From positions 46,817,130 through 46,881,129 of the forward strand of contig CM068379.1 of the NCBI GenBank assembly GCA_034770075.1: 64,000 nt of DNA, in the 5' to 3' direction. Shown in pieces: positions 20,894-32,651 of this stretch (within the stretch, counting starts at the first letter, position 1; every line of letters starts with the position of its first letter). The notes under the pieces are model-generated. The model did no database searches. It was not told the origin of the DNA and worked only from the letters and a program-made list of their open reading frames with translations. Made by a program: the position numbers and the translations under genes. This stretch comes from Aralia elata. Lineage: Eukaryota > Streptophyta > Magnoliopsida > Apiales > Araliaceae.

Positions 20894-22219
20894 TGATGAG
20901 TGGGTTTTATACTTACGAATCTAGTGCTCTTGAGCTTAATTTATTGCTATCTTTGAGTGTTTTTATTATCATTTTATTTGTTTTTGTGTTTATGTTATGC
21001 AGGAGGGAATTGGAAGAGTAACAAGGTCAATCCAGGTGTTTGGGAATCAATATTGAAGCTAGGGGCATCTTGGTAATTTTGGATATGGCGCCTGGGCGCT
21101 ATAAAACAAAGGGATATGGCGCCGGGGCGCCAAAGGCAGTTTAGGTGCGGCAGTTTGTCTACTTGAAGCAGAGTTGGATACGGAAAAGGACGGAAAAAAT
21201 GCTTATCTTATGTAATTAGGGCAACATTAGGAAGGGGGATTATTTTTTTATTGTTATTATTCTACTTTTCTAGAGAGAAATTAGAGATATTCTGTGGATT
21301 ACTTTTGTTCGAGCATTAGATATTGATGTGGGTTTAAGCTTACTTTAGATTTATTACTTCAATTGGGTTTGATCAATCTTCTTCTTCTTTATTCAATTGT
21401 TTGTTAATTTACCATGTGTAGATTTGATCCCATAATGGCTTTTGGTTCAGACATGAACTAATCTCCATTATGGGATTTTAACGGATTTTAATATGTAGTT
21501 TAATTACAGACTTGATTGCTAGAATGATTTATTTATCATAAGGAATTTCTATCATGATTGTTTTGCATGTATGAATGCTTGATCACCATTCGATTTCAGT
21601 ACTTGTATGGAATTGAAAAAATAACATATAAGTATGGATTGTAATCATGATAGCTTGCGAATATGAGGTTTAATTGGATAGCTTAATATTTTGTGAGTCA
21701 GATAGAAATATACTGTTTCACCGTAAGAGTCAAAATAAGGACTTGTGCTTAAAATCAATATAATTGCAATTTCACATAGAAATATAGTGATTTTGGTTAT
21801 AGTGGTGATTACATGTTGTCTATCAAGTATGGATATTATGTAAGTAGGTCATAATGCATTGACAAATGATTATGTCTACTTTAGTGTCCTTGGCTATTTT
21901 TCTGTGATAAGTGAACCGTATAGCATGATAGTGGTAATTAGATGAGCTATTAAATGAAGTTAGGATCCCATTAATTCTAGGCTTGATATATTTTGTTAGT
22001 GTTTGCATAGTTAGTTATTAATTGATTTAGGAATAATTTTTGTCACCAAAAGTAAGTCATTAGTTTAAGCAAATAAGTATAGTGATAGAGCTGATGCATA
22101 GTAATTTAATTTAATCTTGTCTCTGTGGGACGATACTTTACTTCCTCTGTATTACTTGTTGACCGTGTATACTTGCACGAGTTAGAGTTCTTTTATTTAA
22201 GACTTAAAAAGAGGCAACA
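20894..22219 (+). repeat. 3' LTR of Athila-1
   Basis: 1326 bp. It matches the 5' LTR except for about four substitutions and one 18-bp insertion placed in the loop of the 11-bp inverted repeat (arms 21427-21437 and 21466-21476). The GC cassette is at 21084-21131. Target duplication ACGAC at 22220-22224. Confidence 0.95.
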
Positions 22220-22532
22220 ACGACTGACGAGGTTTACTCTACGATTCCGAGAGAAGAGTTCCACTCTACGATTCTGATCGATTTGTAGATTTTCGATTCT
22301 AAGAAGGATTTGAGGAGCTGAAGCTCATAAATTCGATTCTTAACAGGATTTGGAGATGGAGTTACAATCATAGATGGAAGCCAAACTAATTATGGGAAGT
22401 ATAGTTTGATATGGAATATGAGCTGAATCAAATTGGAAAAGGAAACTGAGAAAGAATTGGATTTGGAAACTACATTCTAAATTGATAAGGAAGTTATTTA
22501 AAGCTTGATTTCAGAGATTGAGAAGGATTTTA
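22220..22532 (+). repeat. Older Athila-type LTR, right part
   Basis: Continues the LTR interrupted at 10398, with CTCTACGATTC motifs at 22238 and 22263. It is cut at 22533 by a minus-strand chromovirus-type LTR. No gene. Confidence 0.4.
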
Positions 22533-24619
22533 TGACACCTCCAAATTCGGGTATTTAATTCCCACATGATTTGGTGTTCACTATCCAAATAAATCATATA
22601 ACATCTAACTACCCATTCAAATATAAATGAGAATTCTTAATAAAAATAGAAATCTCCCATTAAAGGGTTACAACATCTTTAACAAATAAATCCCAAGTCA
22701 TCTAACCTTAATAAAACATCAATGCGGAAACATAACATAAGTCTATTACATAAGCATCATTCAAACAAATTTAACAAGTCTTCATCACTTGTTTGCTTTA
22801 CCTTTGCCCTTACTAGTGGATGGCTCGTCAATTCTTTCAACTTTAGCTGCAATGTTATTATGCAAGGGTGAGCAACAATTGCCCAACAAGTAACACAATA
22901 AAGTAATAATAACATGCGAATAATCAATGGATATCGGAAAATCGAATACTCGGCTTTTGACTCAAGATTTGAAAACAAGAATCAAAAGAACATCTGAGGG
23001 TCACAAGACCACGAACTATGTCCTAGGTAATCAAGTATTTCTACTTTAAACCTTTAAGAGTCATAAGACTATATGGACCTTACTTCTCGTACTTAGGGGG
23101 ATCAGCCCTTTGTACCATGTATGTGCACAACATCTAAGTGCTAACGCGTAAAATAATCCCCTATAAAAGGGTTGTTCATCTCAGTTTGACATCAGAATCC
23201 GCACCAAAGAAAGTTTGGTTTGGATTTACTTCAATAACATTTCTAGAATTTAGAACGTTCATCAACTATGGACTAGTCGAATCAATAAGGGATCGCTAGT
23301 CCATCAAGGCTCAATAATTAAACTGTAAATGGTATTCAAGAACCAAAGACTGAAGCTCAAAAATATGCAATTGAATAAACTCTGTATAAGAGAAGTATTA
23401 CTAAAAAGGAATTAGAATAACACATTTGAATTCATGAACTTGAACGAATTATGGTAAAGAGCTTGCTCAATATAAAGTAGAGTATAGAAACTTGCATAAA
23501 AGAGAGATAGGGTTTTAGAACTTGCGTAATTGAAATCAAGGTAGGGTTAGGAGACTTGCCTTGTGCGTAGATTATAAATTAAAATTCACGTTCCTTAATC
23601 AACCTATACATTTCGTTTATAAAACAATAACAATGATTAGTTACAGTATTATTATCACTTCAGGATTCACTCTCATCCAATTTCATCTTAATATTCATTT
23701 AATACATTAGTCTAAGCTTTAAATATGCCTAGGATAACATAACATGACCACAAAGAAAGAAAAAAAAATGTTCATTTTCTGTATCTCCGCCGGGGCAGTA
23801 GATTCCTTCACAAAACGCCGCCAGGGGGAAGTTACCTCCGGGGCGGCAAACGTAGTTCAATTCGGGCGCCGGGGCGAGGACACCACCGGGGCGATAAACT
23901 CAGTTCAATTATACCGCCGGGGCGGGGACACCGCCGGGGTGACTAATCCTAGTGTAATTTCACCGTCGGGGCGGTGAACCTGTATCCATCTTCTGCAGTT
24001 CGCAAAGAACACAGAAAATGCCAAATTTGGCCAAAGTTTTTCATTCAATCGACAATTTAATTACTACCCATTCATCATATGTGTTATAAAACCAAAACCC
24101 ATTATATACACAATGATTTTAGCATCATAGACAACCTAAACAACCAATTTAAAGGTTAAAAATTCACTGTTTATACTTTATGTTCATATTTTGATATATT
24201 TAGCGTAATCAATCACTGTGAACTCGTTTCTTAACCAAATTAATCCGTTTAACTTTCGTTTTTACATGCTTAAACATAATCAACTATCAATTTACCGTTT
24301 AACATGCAATTCAAACATAAACTTTCATACATTAAAGCCAAATTCATATATATATCGTTCCTCTGTAAGTTTCAGAACTTCAATTTAAAGCATAATTTCA
24401 CGAATTAACTCAATTAAACAATTTATAAACATCATATAGTAGATTATACATGCATTTAAACAATTACAAACAACTTCAAAACAATTTATGCATAAAGTTC
24501 AATTATAAGAGAACTTAAAAACTTACGTTCATGGAAGAATTTAAAAACGTAATTAAAGCTTGGATTTAAAGAATTACCTTGATTAGTAGTCTAGATTAAG
24601 CAAGATGATGAGATAAATT
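22533..24619 (-). repeat. Chromovirus-type LTR, minus strand
   Basis: The plus strand begins TGACACCTCCAAATTCGGGT, the complement of a Tekay-type LTR end. The minus strand carries the conserved block ACTTGTTGGGCAATTG...GCTCACCCTTGC at 22891-22847, shared with 1893-1944, 5955-6006 and 31870-31917. A GC-rich repeat lies at 23787-23980. No PBS, PPT or coding frame adjoins, so it is probably a solo LTR. Its other end is cut by Athila-2 at about 24620. Confidence 0.55.
23787..23980 (-). repeat. GC-rich 'cgccggggcg' repeat in the LTR
   Basis: About seven 'ccgccgggg' type units, partly in a roughly 50-bp period with 'agttcaatt', in otherwise AT-rich DNA. An open frame across it (23744-23977) is RRGED/RRGGD repeats and looks fortuitous. 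Confidence 0.65.
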
Positions 24620-24700
24620 TGTTTGCCTAAATCTATACTAGCAAAAATACGCAAGTATACGCAGTCCACAAGAAATAAAGAGTAAGTAGAGTATCGCTCT
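24620..24700 (-). repeat. Athila-2 LTR, end segment
   Basis: The plus strand 'tgtttgcctaaatc...acgcaagtatacgcagtcc...gagtatcgctc' is the complement of an Athila LTR end; Athila-1 has 'tacttgcacgagtt...gaggcaaca'. Copia-1 inserted at 24700 and the LTR resumes at 58899 ('gctcccacgagg'). Confidence 0.7.
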
Positions 24701-26610
24701 TGATAGGTTTGTATATAACGCAAACATGCAATCAAATTACATAAATAGAGCGGAAGCGCGACAAAACGGATTTTAAAATTTTTTTATACAAACCATCACC
24801 ATGATCGTTCTTTATGCACAATTATTAATTAAACGAAAGAGATGAAGAATAAGAATTATACCCTTGTAGAATTATAGCTTCCTCAGGTACAAGTTCAACT
24901 CCAATTCCTTCGCGTTCTCCTTGAATTCAACGGTGTGATTCTTTCCTTTGATCAATGTTAGCCACCCAAGTGTTTGGCCTCTAGAGGTGATCCACCAAGG
25001 AATAATACCTATTCAAGAAGATGGGTGTTGGCAAAACCCTAGTTTCTATCTCTATAGAAATTGTATGTACTCTCCACAATCTAATGCAAGAGTGTGTAAC
25101 CCTAATCTATGATAAGACTTCTCTTATTTATAGATGTAGGAAAACCCTTTCCCTAAACTATTTAGGATTAGTGTTTCTATTTTAATTAAACTCCTTTAAT
25201 TATATTCCTAATCCAATTAGGAATTAATGAGAGAGAGAGTACTTCTATTAATTAATTCTCAATCCCTATTAGGAATTAAATAATAGTTATATTAATTAAT
25301 TCCCAATCCCTATTAGGAATTAAATAATAGTAATATTAATTAATTCTCAATCCCTATTAGGAATTAAATAATAGTAATAGTAATAATAATAATAAGACTC
25401 CTCTTATTAATTTATATTTAATATTTCCAAAATATTAAATAATAAATATTAAGCTATTTAATTTATTCCATCTCCATAGATTAAATTAAATACACTTAAC
25501 TTATTATTACAATTATGTCATTTACTTCTTAAATAAATATTTTCCTTTTGCGGTGTGACCCTTTAGGTTCTCCATATTAAACCGGTTGTGAATAAATCAA
25601 TTAGAACAATTCTAATCTTATTTAAATAAATAAATTAAACAATTTAATTCATTTAAATAAATAATATTTATTCTACAATAAGGGTAAGCCCCCTTAGCGA
25701 TCAACGACATTCCAGATAATATAGATTTCAACATTAATCACAAAAGAACCTTTGAGTAAATAGTTACCGTACAATTCAATCCTTCTACCATACAATGTCC
25801 CAATTAAATATAAGACATGGAATTTCTGTCAAGTCTTATTTTATTTAATTATATGTATTTCGATTCCCAAATGCACAACTCTAAATAATGCAAATTAGAA
25901 ACTCCTTTCTAATTTCATTCTGCCTTGGCCAAGGACTACTGAGTTATCATTTATCGAATCACATAGGACATTCACATCTTTTACTAGACGTGGTAGATTC
26001 TTTGTTGATCATTCACCTATCTCCATGTACAACTTATTATACCCAATCATACCCTTTGATATACCCTAAAGGTCTTAAAGGACATGTCAAAGTATAACTT
26101 ATCATACACAAGATACTATGATGATCTCAAGTCTAAGGATCACTTGTACTACTATCACTAGAGGAATTCCTATTGACAACCGAGTAAAACTCCATTAGGT
26201 ATTCCTTAGCGAGTCACGTTCAGTGAACTTATTCTCCAATAAGCACCTACATACTTGCTTTAGTGTCTCCACACAAATGATTATGAGATCAATCATCCTC
26301 TTCATAAGAGCAAGCAACGTATGTACTAATCTATCCGGATTCACTAATCTCCAATTTAGTAATCCAACGATTAGGAACAATTTTAGTTTGTGAGCTATCT
26401 TGAATTTAGATCTCATTAGCATGATCACCATCATGATTCTAAAAGCATTGCTCAAAACTATGGGTTTATCACATTTAATATAACAGCACCATGTAGATAA
26501 TATAAAATGCCTTTTAAGAAAATCAATTCTTTTATTAATAAATGAATAAGATTACAAAGTATATGCTACATCATATCAAATATGATTGGCTTGTGTGCAT
26601 ACTACTTTCA
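24701..26610 (-). repeat. 3' LTR of copia-1
   Basis: 1910 bp, TG...CA. Minus-strand TATA at 25121-25134 (CTATAAATAAGAG). A three-copy repeat of about 60 bp ('ccctattaggaattaaataa') lies at 25205-25385 beside a (TAA)n tract. No gene. Confidence 0.93.
25121..25134 (-). promoter_or_regulatory. TATA box of copia-1 3' LTR
   Basis: Minus strand TCTATAAATAAGAG; the equivalent site in the other LTR is at 57409-57422. Confidence 0.55.
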
Positions 26611-26620
26611 ATCTCCCACT
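26611..26620 (-). other. Polypurine tract of copia-1
   Basis: The minus strand AGTGGGAGAT abuts the 3' LTR, only about 10 bp after the pol stop codon at 26631-26633. Confidence 0.8.
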
Positions 26621-26630
26621 TGCACTAAAG

Positions 26631-28553
26631 TCAATCGCCATGGTATCTAATACCCATCTTCTCTAAGTGACGATCAAACTGCTGTTGTGTTAAAGCTTTA
26701 GTAAATGGATCTGCAATGTTGTCTTGAGAGTCCACACGCTCTAGGGTGACATCTCCTCTTTCAATGATCTCTCTAATCAAATGAAACCGCCGCAACACGT
26801 GTTTGGATTTCTGATGAGACCTGGGTTCCTTAGCCTGCGCAACGGCTCCATTGTTGTCACAGAATAAAGGTACTGCTCCTCTAATGCTAAGAACCACTCC
26901 AAGTTCAGTTATGAACTTCTTCATCCAAACAGCTTCCTTTGTAGCTTCACATGCAACTATGTACTCTGCCTCTGTCACCCAATCATCAACTGTTTGCTGC
27001 TTGGAACTTTTTCAACTCACTGCGCCACCGTTTAAGGTAAACACGTACCCTGAAACGGATTTACTTTCATCTTGGTCCGTTTGAAAACTTGAGTCTGTAT
27101 AGCCCTCTAGTTTCAATTCAGACCCACCGTAGACAAGAAATACATCCTTAGTTCTTCTCAAGTACTTTAGGATGTTTTTCACTGCCTTCCAGTGCTCTTC
27201 TCCTGGATTCGACTGATATCTGCTTGTTACACTAAGTGCATGAGCGACATCTGGTCTAGTACATATCATACCGTACATGATAGATCCTATTGCGGAAGCA
27301 TAAGGAATCTTACTCATCCGGTCTCTCTCCTCAGGTGTCTTTGGGGCCTGTTTCTTGGAGAGATGTATTCCATGGCTCATCGGCATGAGACCTCTTTTGG
27401 AATCTTCCATGCTAAACTTCTTTAGCATCGAGTCAATGTACTTTCCTTGGGTCAAGCCCAGCATCCTTTTAGATCTATCTCTATAGATCTTTATCCCCAA
27501 AATATAGGATGCTTCACCCAAGTCCTTCATGGAGAAGTGTTTAGATAACCAAATTTTGATCGACTGTAGCATAGGAACATCATTTCCTATCAGTAATATG
27601 TCATCAACATATAATACAAGGAATGAAACAGCACTCCCACTAACCTTCTTGTACACACAAGGTTCATCCTCATTTTTGATAAAATCAAACCTTTTGATTA
27701 TCTCATCAAAACGGATGTTCCATCTTCGAGAAGCTTGCTTCAATCCATAAATGGATTATTGTAGCTTACATACTTGGTTTGTTCCAACCGTTGAAACAAA
27801 CCCCTCTAGCTGTATCATATATACATTCTCCTTAAGCTCTCCATTGAGGAAGGCCGTTTTCACGTCCATTTGCCAGATCTCGTAGTCATAATAAGCTGCA
27901 ATCGCAAGCAAAATCCGAATGGACTTGAGCATAGCTACTGGTGAGAAGGTTTCATCATAGTCAACTCCTTATCTTTGTTTGAAACCTTTTGCAACCAGTC
28001 GGGCCTTATAGGTCTCTACCTTGCCATCTGCTCCAGTCTTTCTCTTAAAGACCCATTTACACCCAATAGGCTTAATGCCCTCAGGTGGTGAAACCAAAGT
28101 CCATACTTGGTTTTCATACATGGAGTCCATCTCGGATTTCATGGCTTCTAGCCATTTCTCTGAGTCTTCACTACGCATAGCCTCTTCGTAAGTCAATGGA
28201 TCATCATCATCTATGATGCGTACCTCATCATCATCCTCTATGATGCGTACCTCATCATCATCCTCTATGATGAATCCATACCTCTCAGGTATCTTCGGTA
28301 CTCTTCCAGATTTACGAATAGGTAGTGGTACATTAGGTTCTTCTACTTGGTCAGGTACCTGACTTTGATCCGTAGTATTTTGTGGTTCTTGAACTTTTTC
28401 AAGAAAAATATCTTACTCCCACTGACCCCTTCGAGGATAAACTCCTTTTCCAAGAAGGCAGCGTGTTTCGCTACAAACACCTTTTGATCAGTTGGATGAT
28501 AGAAATAATATCCTAAACTTTCTTTAGGATATCCCACAAATCTACACTTGTCG
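26631..28553 (-). pseudogene. pol: Copia-1 pol, second part: integrase end, RT, RNase H
   Basis: It continues the integrase interrupted by Tekay-1: GYPKESLGYYFYHP is the copia integrase C-terminal motif. An acidic linker with a repeat follows (28201-28275). The RT starts at about 28196 (EAMRSEDSEKWLEAMKSEM, GCKWVFKRKTGADG) and has MDVKTAFLNGEL, YVDDILLIGND and a RYLRRT-like region. RNase H covers about 27080-26631 (DSSFQTDQDESKSVSGYVF, AEYIVACEATKEAVW, CDNNGAVAQA, KSKHVLRRFHLIRE, DPFTKAL). In-frame stops are TAA at 27971, TAA at 27758 and TGA at 27014; the last replaces a conserved Trp. A frameshift in a T run near 28410 breaks the linker. Catalytic residues remain but no full protein can be made. 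Confidence 0.9.
28201..28275 (-). repeat. 27-bp in-frame repeat in the copia integrase-RT linker
   Basis: 'ctatgatgcgtacctcatca...' starts at 28211, 28238 and 28265 (period 27). On the minus strand it gives a repeated acidic 9-residue unit of the type EDDDEVRII. Confidence 0.8.
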
Positions 28554-28569
28554 GATCTTGTAATATTCC

Positions 28570-29565
28570 AAACCCTAATAAGATTTGTAAATATAAATTA
28601 TGTGTTTATGAAATGAAATTTCTTGTTCTGACTTGATATTATGTGATGGTGTGTTTTATTAAACAATTAGGTCAAATAAAAAAATTTCGCCCAAGCAGCT
28701 GTGTCGTGCTTAATCGGACAAAATGATTTGTCGTGCTTCCGGCGAATTCACCGAGAAGCGTTTCGGCAAATTATTTTTGTAAGCTGCTGTGTCGTGCTTG
28801 AAATTGACGAAGTGCTTTGTCGTGCTTCGACATTAATATAATATTATATTAACTGATAAAATTCTAAAATAAGTTAAATAGGGTTTAAAATGTTAAACTG
28901 AAATAGAAATCCTAATTTGAAAACCCTAATTGATAATAACTATCCAATCGAAACCCTAATTATTGTACAATAATCTTAATTGATATAATTAAGATCTAAG
29001 TAATGAATCATAATATTAGTTATGAATTATTAAACTTATATTGAAACCCTAATTGTAGGATTGAAAACCCTAAACCCTAATTCGGAACCCTAAAACCTTA
29101 ATTTAGTTTAATAACCCTAAATTATGAGATGATAAACTTTAATTATGATATATTAACTTAATTAAGGTATTACTAACCATGATTAACATCCTAATCATGA
29201 TTAACAAAAATCTACTTTTAATTAGTAAGTAAAATAATTCAAAAATTAAAATCCTAGCCAATGAAAATGAAGCTAGGAGTGTGCAAGCTTGTGCTTGGCA
29301 CACTCCAGCACAAGTAGGTGAATCACACCAGATGATAAGCAGCACAAGTCAAATGGTAGGATGTTTGTAGAGGCAAAATTTTGGAATTTAGTAAGAAAAC
29401 CCTAATTTCAAAGCCTATAAATAGAATGAGATGCTAGGGTTAAAAGCTACGAAATTTTAAAGTTTATACACTCACATATCCAGCCTAAACAAACCCTAAC
29501 AATCACAAGCTCAGAATCAGAAGCCAGAAATCAAAATTTGAAGAAAAAGGTGCACAAAACCCTAA
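28570..29565 (+). promoter_or_regulatory. Cluster of nine telo-box motifs
   Basis: Exact AAACCCTAA starts at 28570, 28921, 28951, 29044, 29065, 29072, 29398, 29491 and 29557, with more near matches between. It overlaps the TATA region. The 3' LTR has the same cluster plus one extra copy in a roughly 20-bp insertion near 38548. Confidence 0.8.
29416..29424 (+). promoter_or_regulatory. TATA box of Tekay-1 5' LTR
   Basis: TATAAATAG in 'gcctataaatagaatg'; repeated at 38932-38940 in the 3' LTR. Confidence 0.6.
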
Positions 29566-30407
29566 TTTATGTTTGATCTTCAAGCCTGGAAAATTTTTGT
29601 GTTTTAGATGTTTAGGAATCCTTGTTAAGATGTTATTTAGTGATCTGGGCGGTTAAAACATGTTTACATAACATCTAGATATGAAAATCAAGCCAAAATA
29701 GCAAACTGTTCTTGGCAGTCAAGAACAGTCTGACAAGCTACTTTGTCCGAGCTTTTGATCGGCTTAAAATGTTTGTTTGATGTGTTTTAAAGCATGAATC
29801 AGTACTATGCCATGTTAGCTTTAAGACCCGACTTGTAGAATGGATAAATTATCTCTACAGTGAAAGTTATTAATGGTCAAAACCCATTGACCAACCCTGA
29901 TAGACTGTTTCTGGGTAACCCAGAAACATGAAGAACATTCTGACAGAGTCTGACAAGACTTTTGATCAACCCAGAAATGACCTAGATGACATATTTTGTG
30001 TAGTTTGTTGGTTTAAAGTTGTTGTATGTTATATAGACTTTAATCTTGAACCATTAAAACACATAAACAAACAATCAATCAAACGAAATTAGCAGTCAAA
30101 CCACGTTGACCGTTATGACTGGATGAATTTCTAGGTTACCCAGAAACTCAAGAACTGTCATGAACGGGGTAGTTTGACCATAAATTTCTAGCATGTTATG
30201 ATATATTTTGAGATGGAAATTGATATGTCGTTGTACCTTACCATGTTGGTTATAACAACAAACAAAAATCAAACACAAACATCAAACCAGTTGGAATTAA
30301 ATTGAGGTCAAAAGTCACTGTTGGACGTTGACCAGGTGTTCTTCATGAAGAACACCTTTAGCGACGAAATGCATGCACAAACCCAGAAAACTAAAATTCT
30401 ATGCAGA

Positions 30408-30433
30408 CCGTCGCTAAAGCCCTTTAGCGACGG
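30408..30433 (+). repeat. Perfect 12-bp-arm dyad in Tekay-1 LTR
   Basis: CCGTCGCTAAAG, spacer CC, then CTTTAGCGACGG; also at 41725-41750. A direct half copy 'ctttagcgacg' lies at about 30356. Confidence 0.85.
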
Positions 30434-30439
30434 ATTTTT

Positions 30440-31200
30440 AATAAAAATAAATAAAAATATTTATTAAATAAATTATAAAATAATAAATAAATAATAAATA
30501 ATTATTAATAATTAATAAATAAATCCGAAAATTCATTTTTAATTATAAAAAAATTATTTTTAATATTTTTATATATTCTGAATTATTATTTAATTTAATT
30601 AAATATTAAATAATAATTATGATAAATCATTTAATAATCGTTTTAATTATTTAAAAATGATATTAAATTATTAAATAATTATATTAATTATTTAAAAATG
30701 ATATTAAGGTAAATAAAATTATTATATATAATAATTAAATAAAATGTTAAATATTAAAATATTATTAATGATAAATAAATCATTTAAATAACATATTAAG
30801 TATTTAAAAATTACTTTAAATGATAATTAAATCATTTAAATATCAAATTAAGTTTTGAAAATTATTATAAGTAATAAATAAATTATTATAATGATAAAAT
30901 AAATCATTTAAATAATATTCTATCTTTCTAAAAATATTATAAATGATAAATAAATCATTTAAATAATATTTTAAATATCTAAAAATATTCTAAATGATAA
31001 ATAAATTATTTAAATAACATATTAAATGTTTTAAAATTATTCTAAATGATAATTAAATCATTTAAAAATATTCCTAAGCTTGTAAAATTATTTAAAAATA
31101 CTTCCAAGCTTCTGAAAATTATTTAAAAATAATATCAAGCTTCTAAAAATGTTAGAAATAATAATTAAATTATTTAGACTAATTATTAGACTTCCAAATG
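30440..31200 (+). repeat. AT-rich array of 'aaatgat...atcattta' dyads
   Basis: About 760 bp of nearly pure A/T with a loose 55-65-bp rhythm of AAATGATAAATAAATCATTT, each unit able to fold. Present in both LTRs (41750-42540), with a small extra unit in the 3' copy. Confidence 0.75.
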
Positions 31201-32482
31201 AAGTTTTATCAAACAATCTATGTGTTTAGTCATTAAGGATGCGACCGAGATACCGAATCAACGTCGAACCTTAATGAAACTTGTTTAGTTTAGCATGGTA
31301 CATGTTTATATACGTGCTAACGCTTATTATTGGTATACGTAGACTACGTGCGTTGACCGATTGTACTAAAATTATAGTGAGCTACGCTAAGGCAAGTCTC
31401 CCAACTTTGTTATATTTAAGCAAGTATTATACATCTTGCTATCAATTATTGTGAAGTTATTGCTTCTTGTTCAGCATAACTTAAGAAATGAATTATTATT
31501 CATATATTGCTTGTTTGAGCTTAAATTGTTGTGTCAAGCCAAATTGTTTGGTACGACATCTTACACTGAGAAATGGAACACCTTGATGTAAGGTGAACTA
31601 GAAATTTTCCCTTAAAATAAGGTGACGAAATTCCCTTAATATAAGGTGACGAACAGTTGATAATATATCAACATAAAATGGTAGGATGATATGCATACTC
31701 CTAGGATATTGGTGAGGTTGATCACCTACCAGATATCCAAAACTCAAATGGTTCTAAGTCATTAAAGACTGATAGAACTAAATGAAATATATGGTTTATG
31801 TACAGAACCCTCAGTATACATCATTGACATCTTTCAAATCAAACACATGGTGTTTATATATTTAAATGAACTTGCTGAGCATTTGTAGCTCATTCTTGCG
31901 CATATCTTCTTTTGCAGCTATAAATGATATCCCTGGCACGTCTGGGACTAACAAGGGGAAAAGCCATGCTTATTAGCTTTAAATTTCTGTTGATGAATAT
32001 TTTAAGTCTTTTAAAGACTTGTTGTTGTAATAACTTAGTATAACGAATGATGTAACCGAACAAAACGTTATGTAATATATTATGATCCTGTATGTTATAG
32101 CATGCGTTATACTCTGATCTTTAAATTCTTTAGAATAGTTGTACTAAGTTAAATACAGTGTCTATATGAACTATACATCTGAATGAGGGTATCTAAATGA
32201 TGTTGAGAGTCCTATATGGACAATCTTGTCATTTATACTGTGAATGTCAGATAGATAGGGAATATTGATATAAAAGAGATATTCATAAGATATGAATCTA
32301 TATATCTAAGTGAGGGTATCCAAACACAGACAACGTTCTGGCCGGAACTAGTACCTGTTATGGGATACTGTGAACCTTGGATAGCTAGAAGTCATATTTT
32401 ATTGAATATTTATAGTTGTATAGTTCCACGTGAGCACCAGATTTGCTACAGGGGAGTGTAGAGATTTGGGGGCGTCACAGGT

Positions 32483-32494
32483 TGGTATCAGAGC
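32483..32494 (+). other. Primer-binding site of Tekay-1, initiator-Met tRNA
   Basis: TGGTATCAGAGC, three bases after the 5' LTR end at 32479; the common plant tRNA-iMet site. Confidence 0.9.
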
Positions 32495-32651
32495 TGTAGA
32501 TTATAGCTCTAAGGTAGTTAGGAAATACCTTAGAATATAGTCTTTGAGTCCGTAAAATACTTAATGATACATAAAATAATCTTAAAAGCTTTATCTTATG
32601 TGTAAATTTGTTTCCCCATAAATACTAAATAAATTAAAATTCTTTTGTAGG

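Larger units (their letters stand above)
10399..22219 (+). mobile_element. Athila-type Ty3/gypsy element, structurally complete (Athila-1)
   Basis: It has 1308- and 1326-bp LTRs beginning TGATGAGTGGG and ending GAGGCAACA, flanked by an ACGAC target duplication (10394-10398 and 22220-22224). A tRNA-Asp-type primer site follows the 5' LTR and the polypurine tract AAGTTTGGGGGTATT precedes the 3' LTR. Inside, in order: gag, protease-RT-RNase H-integrase, a GC-rich repeat spacer, a likely intron and ORF3 in the env position. The LTRs differ by an 18-bp insertion and about four substitutions counted by eye, so the insertion is young. Two in-frame stops interrupt gag-pol. It landed inside an older Athila-type LTR. 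Confidence 0.95.
28559..32479 (+). repeat. 5' LTR of Tekay-1
   Basis: 3921 bp. In order: a 'gtcgtgctt' repeat (28703-28827), a telo-box cluster (28570-29565), a TATA box (29416-29424), a 26-bp perfect dyad (30408-30433), an AT-rich dyad array (about 30440-31200), the conserved hairpin block (31870-31917) and the terminus. No coding frame is supported. Confidence 0.95.

Noticed and set aside
25888..26455. Small frames repeated at 25888-26097, 40091-40300 and 58176-58385, and at 26195-26455 and 58483-58743
   Set aside because: They recur only because they lie in copies of the copia-1 LTR; no coding signal.
28870..29110. Interstitial telomere array
   Set aside because: The AAACCCTAA motifs are separated by other sequence and not in tandem, and both Tekay-1 LTRs share them, so they are LTR motifs, not a telomere remnant.
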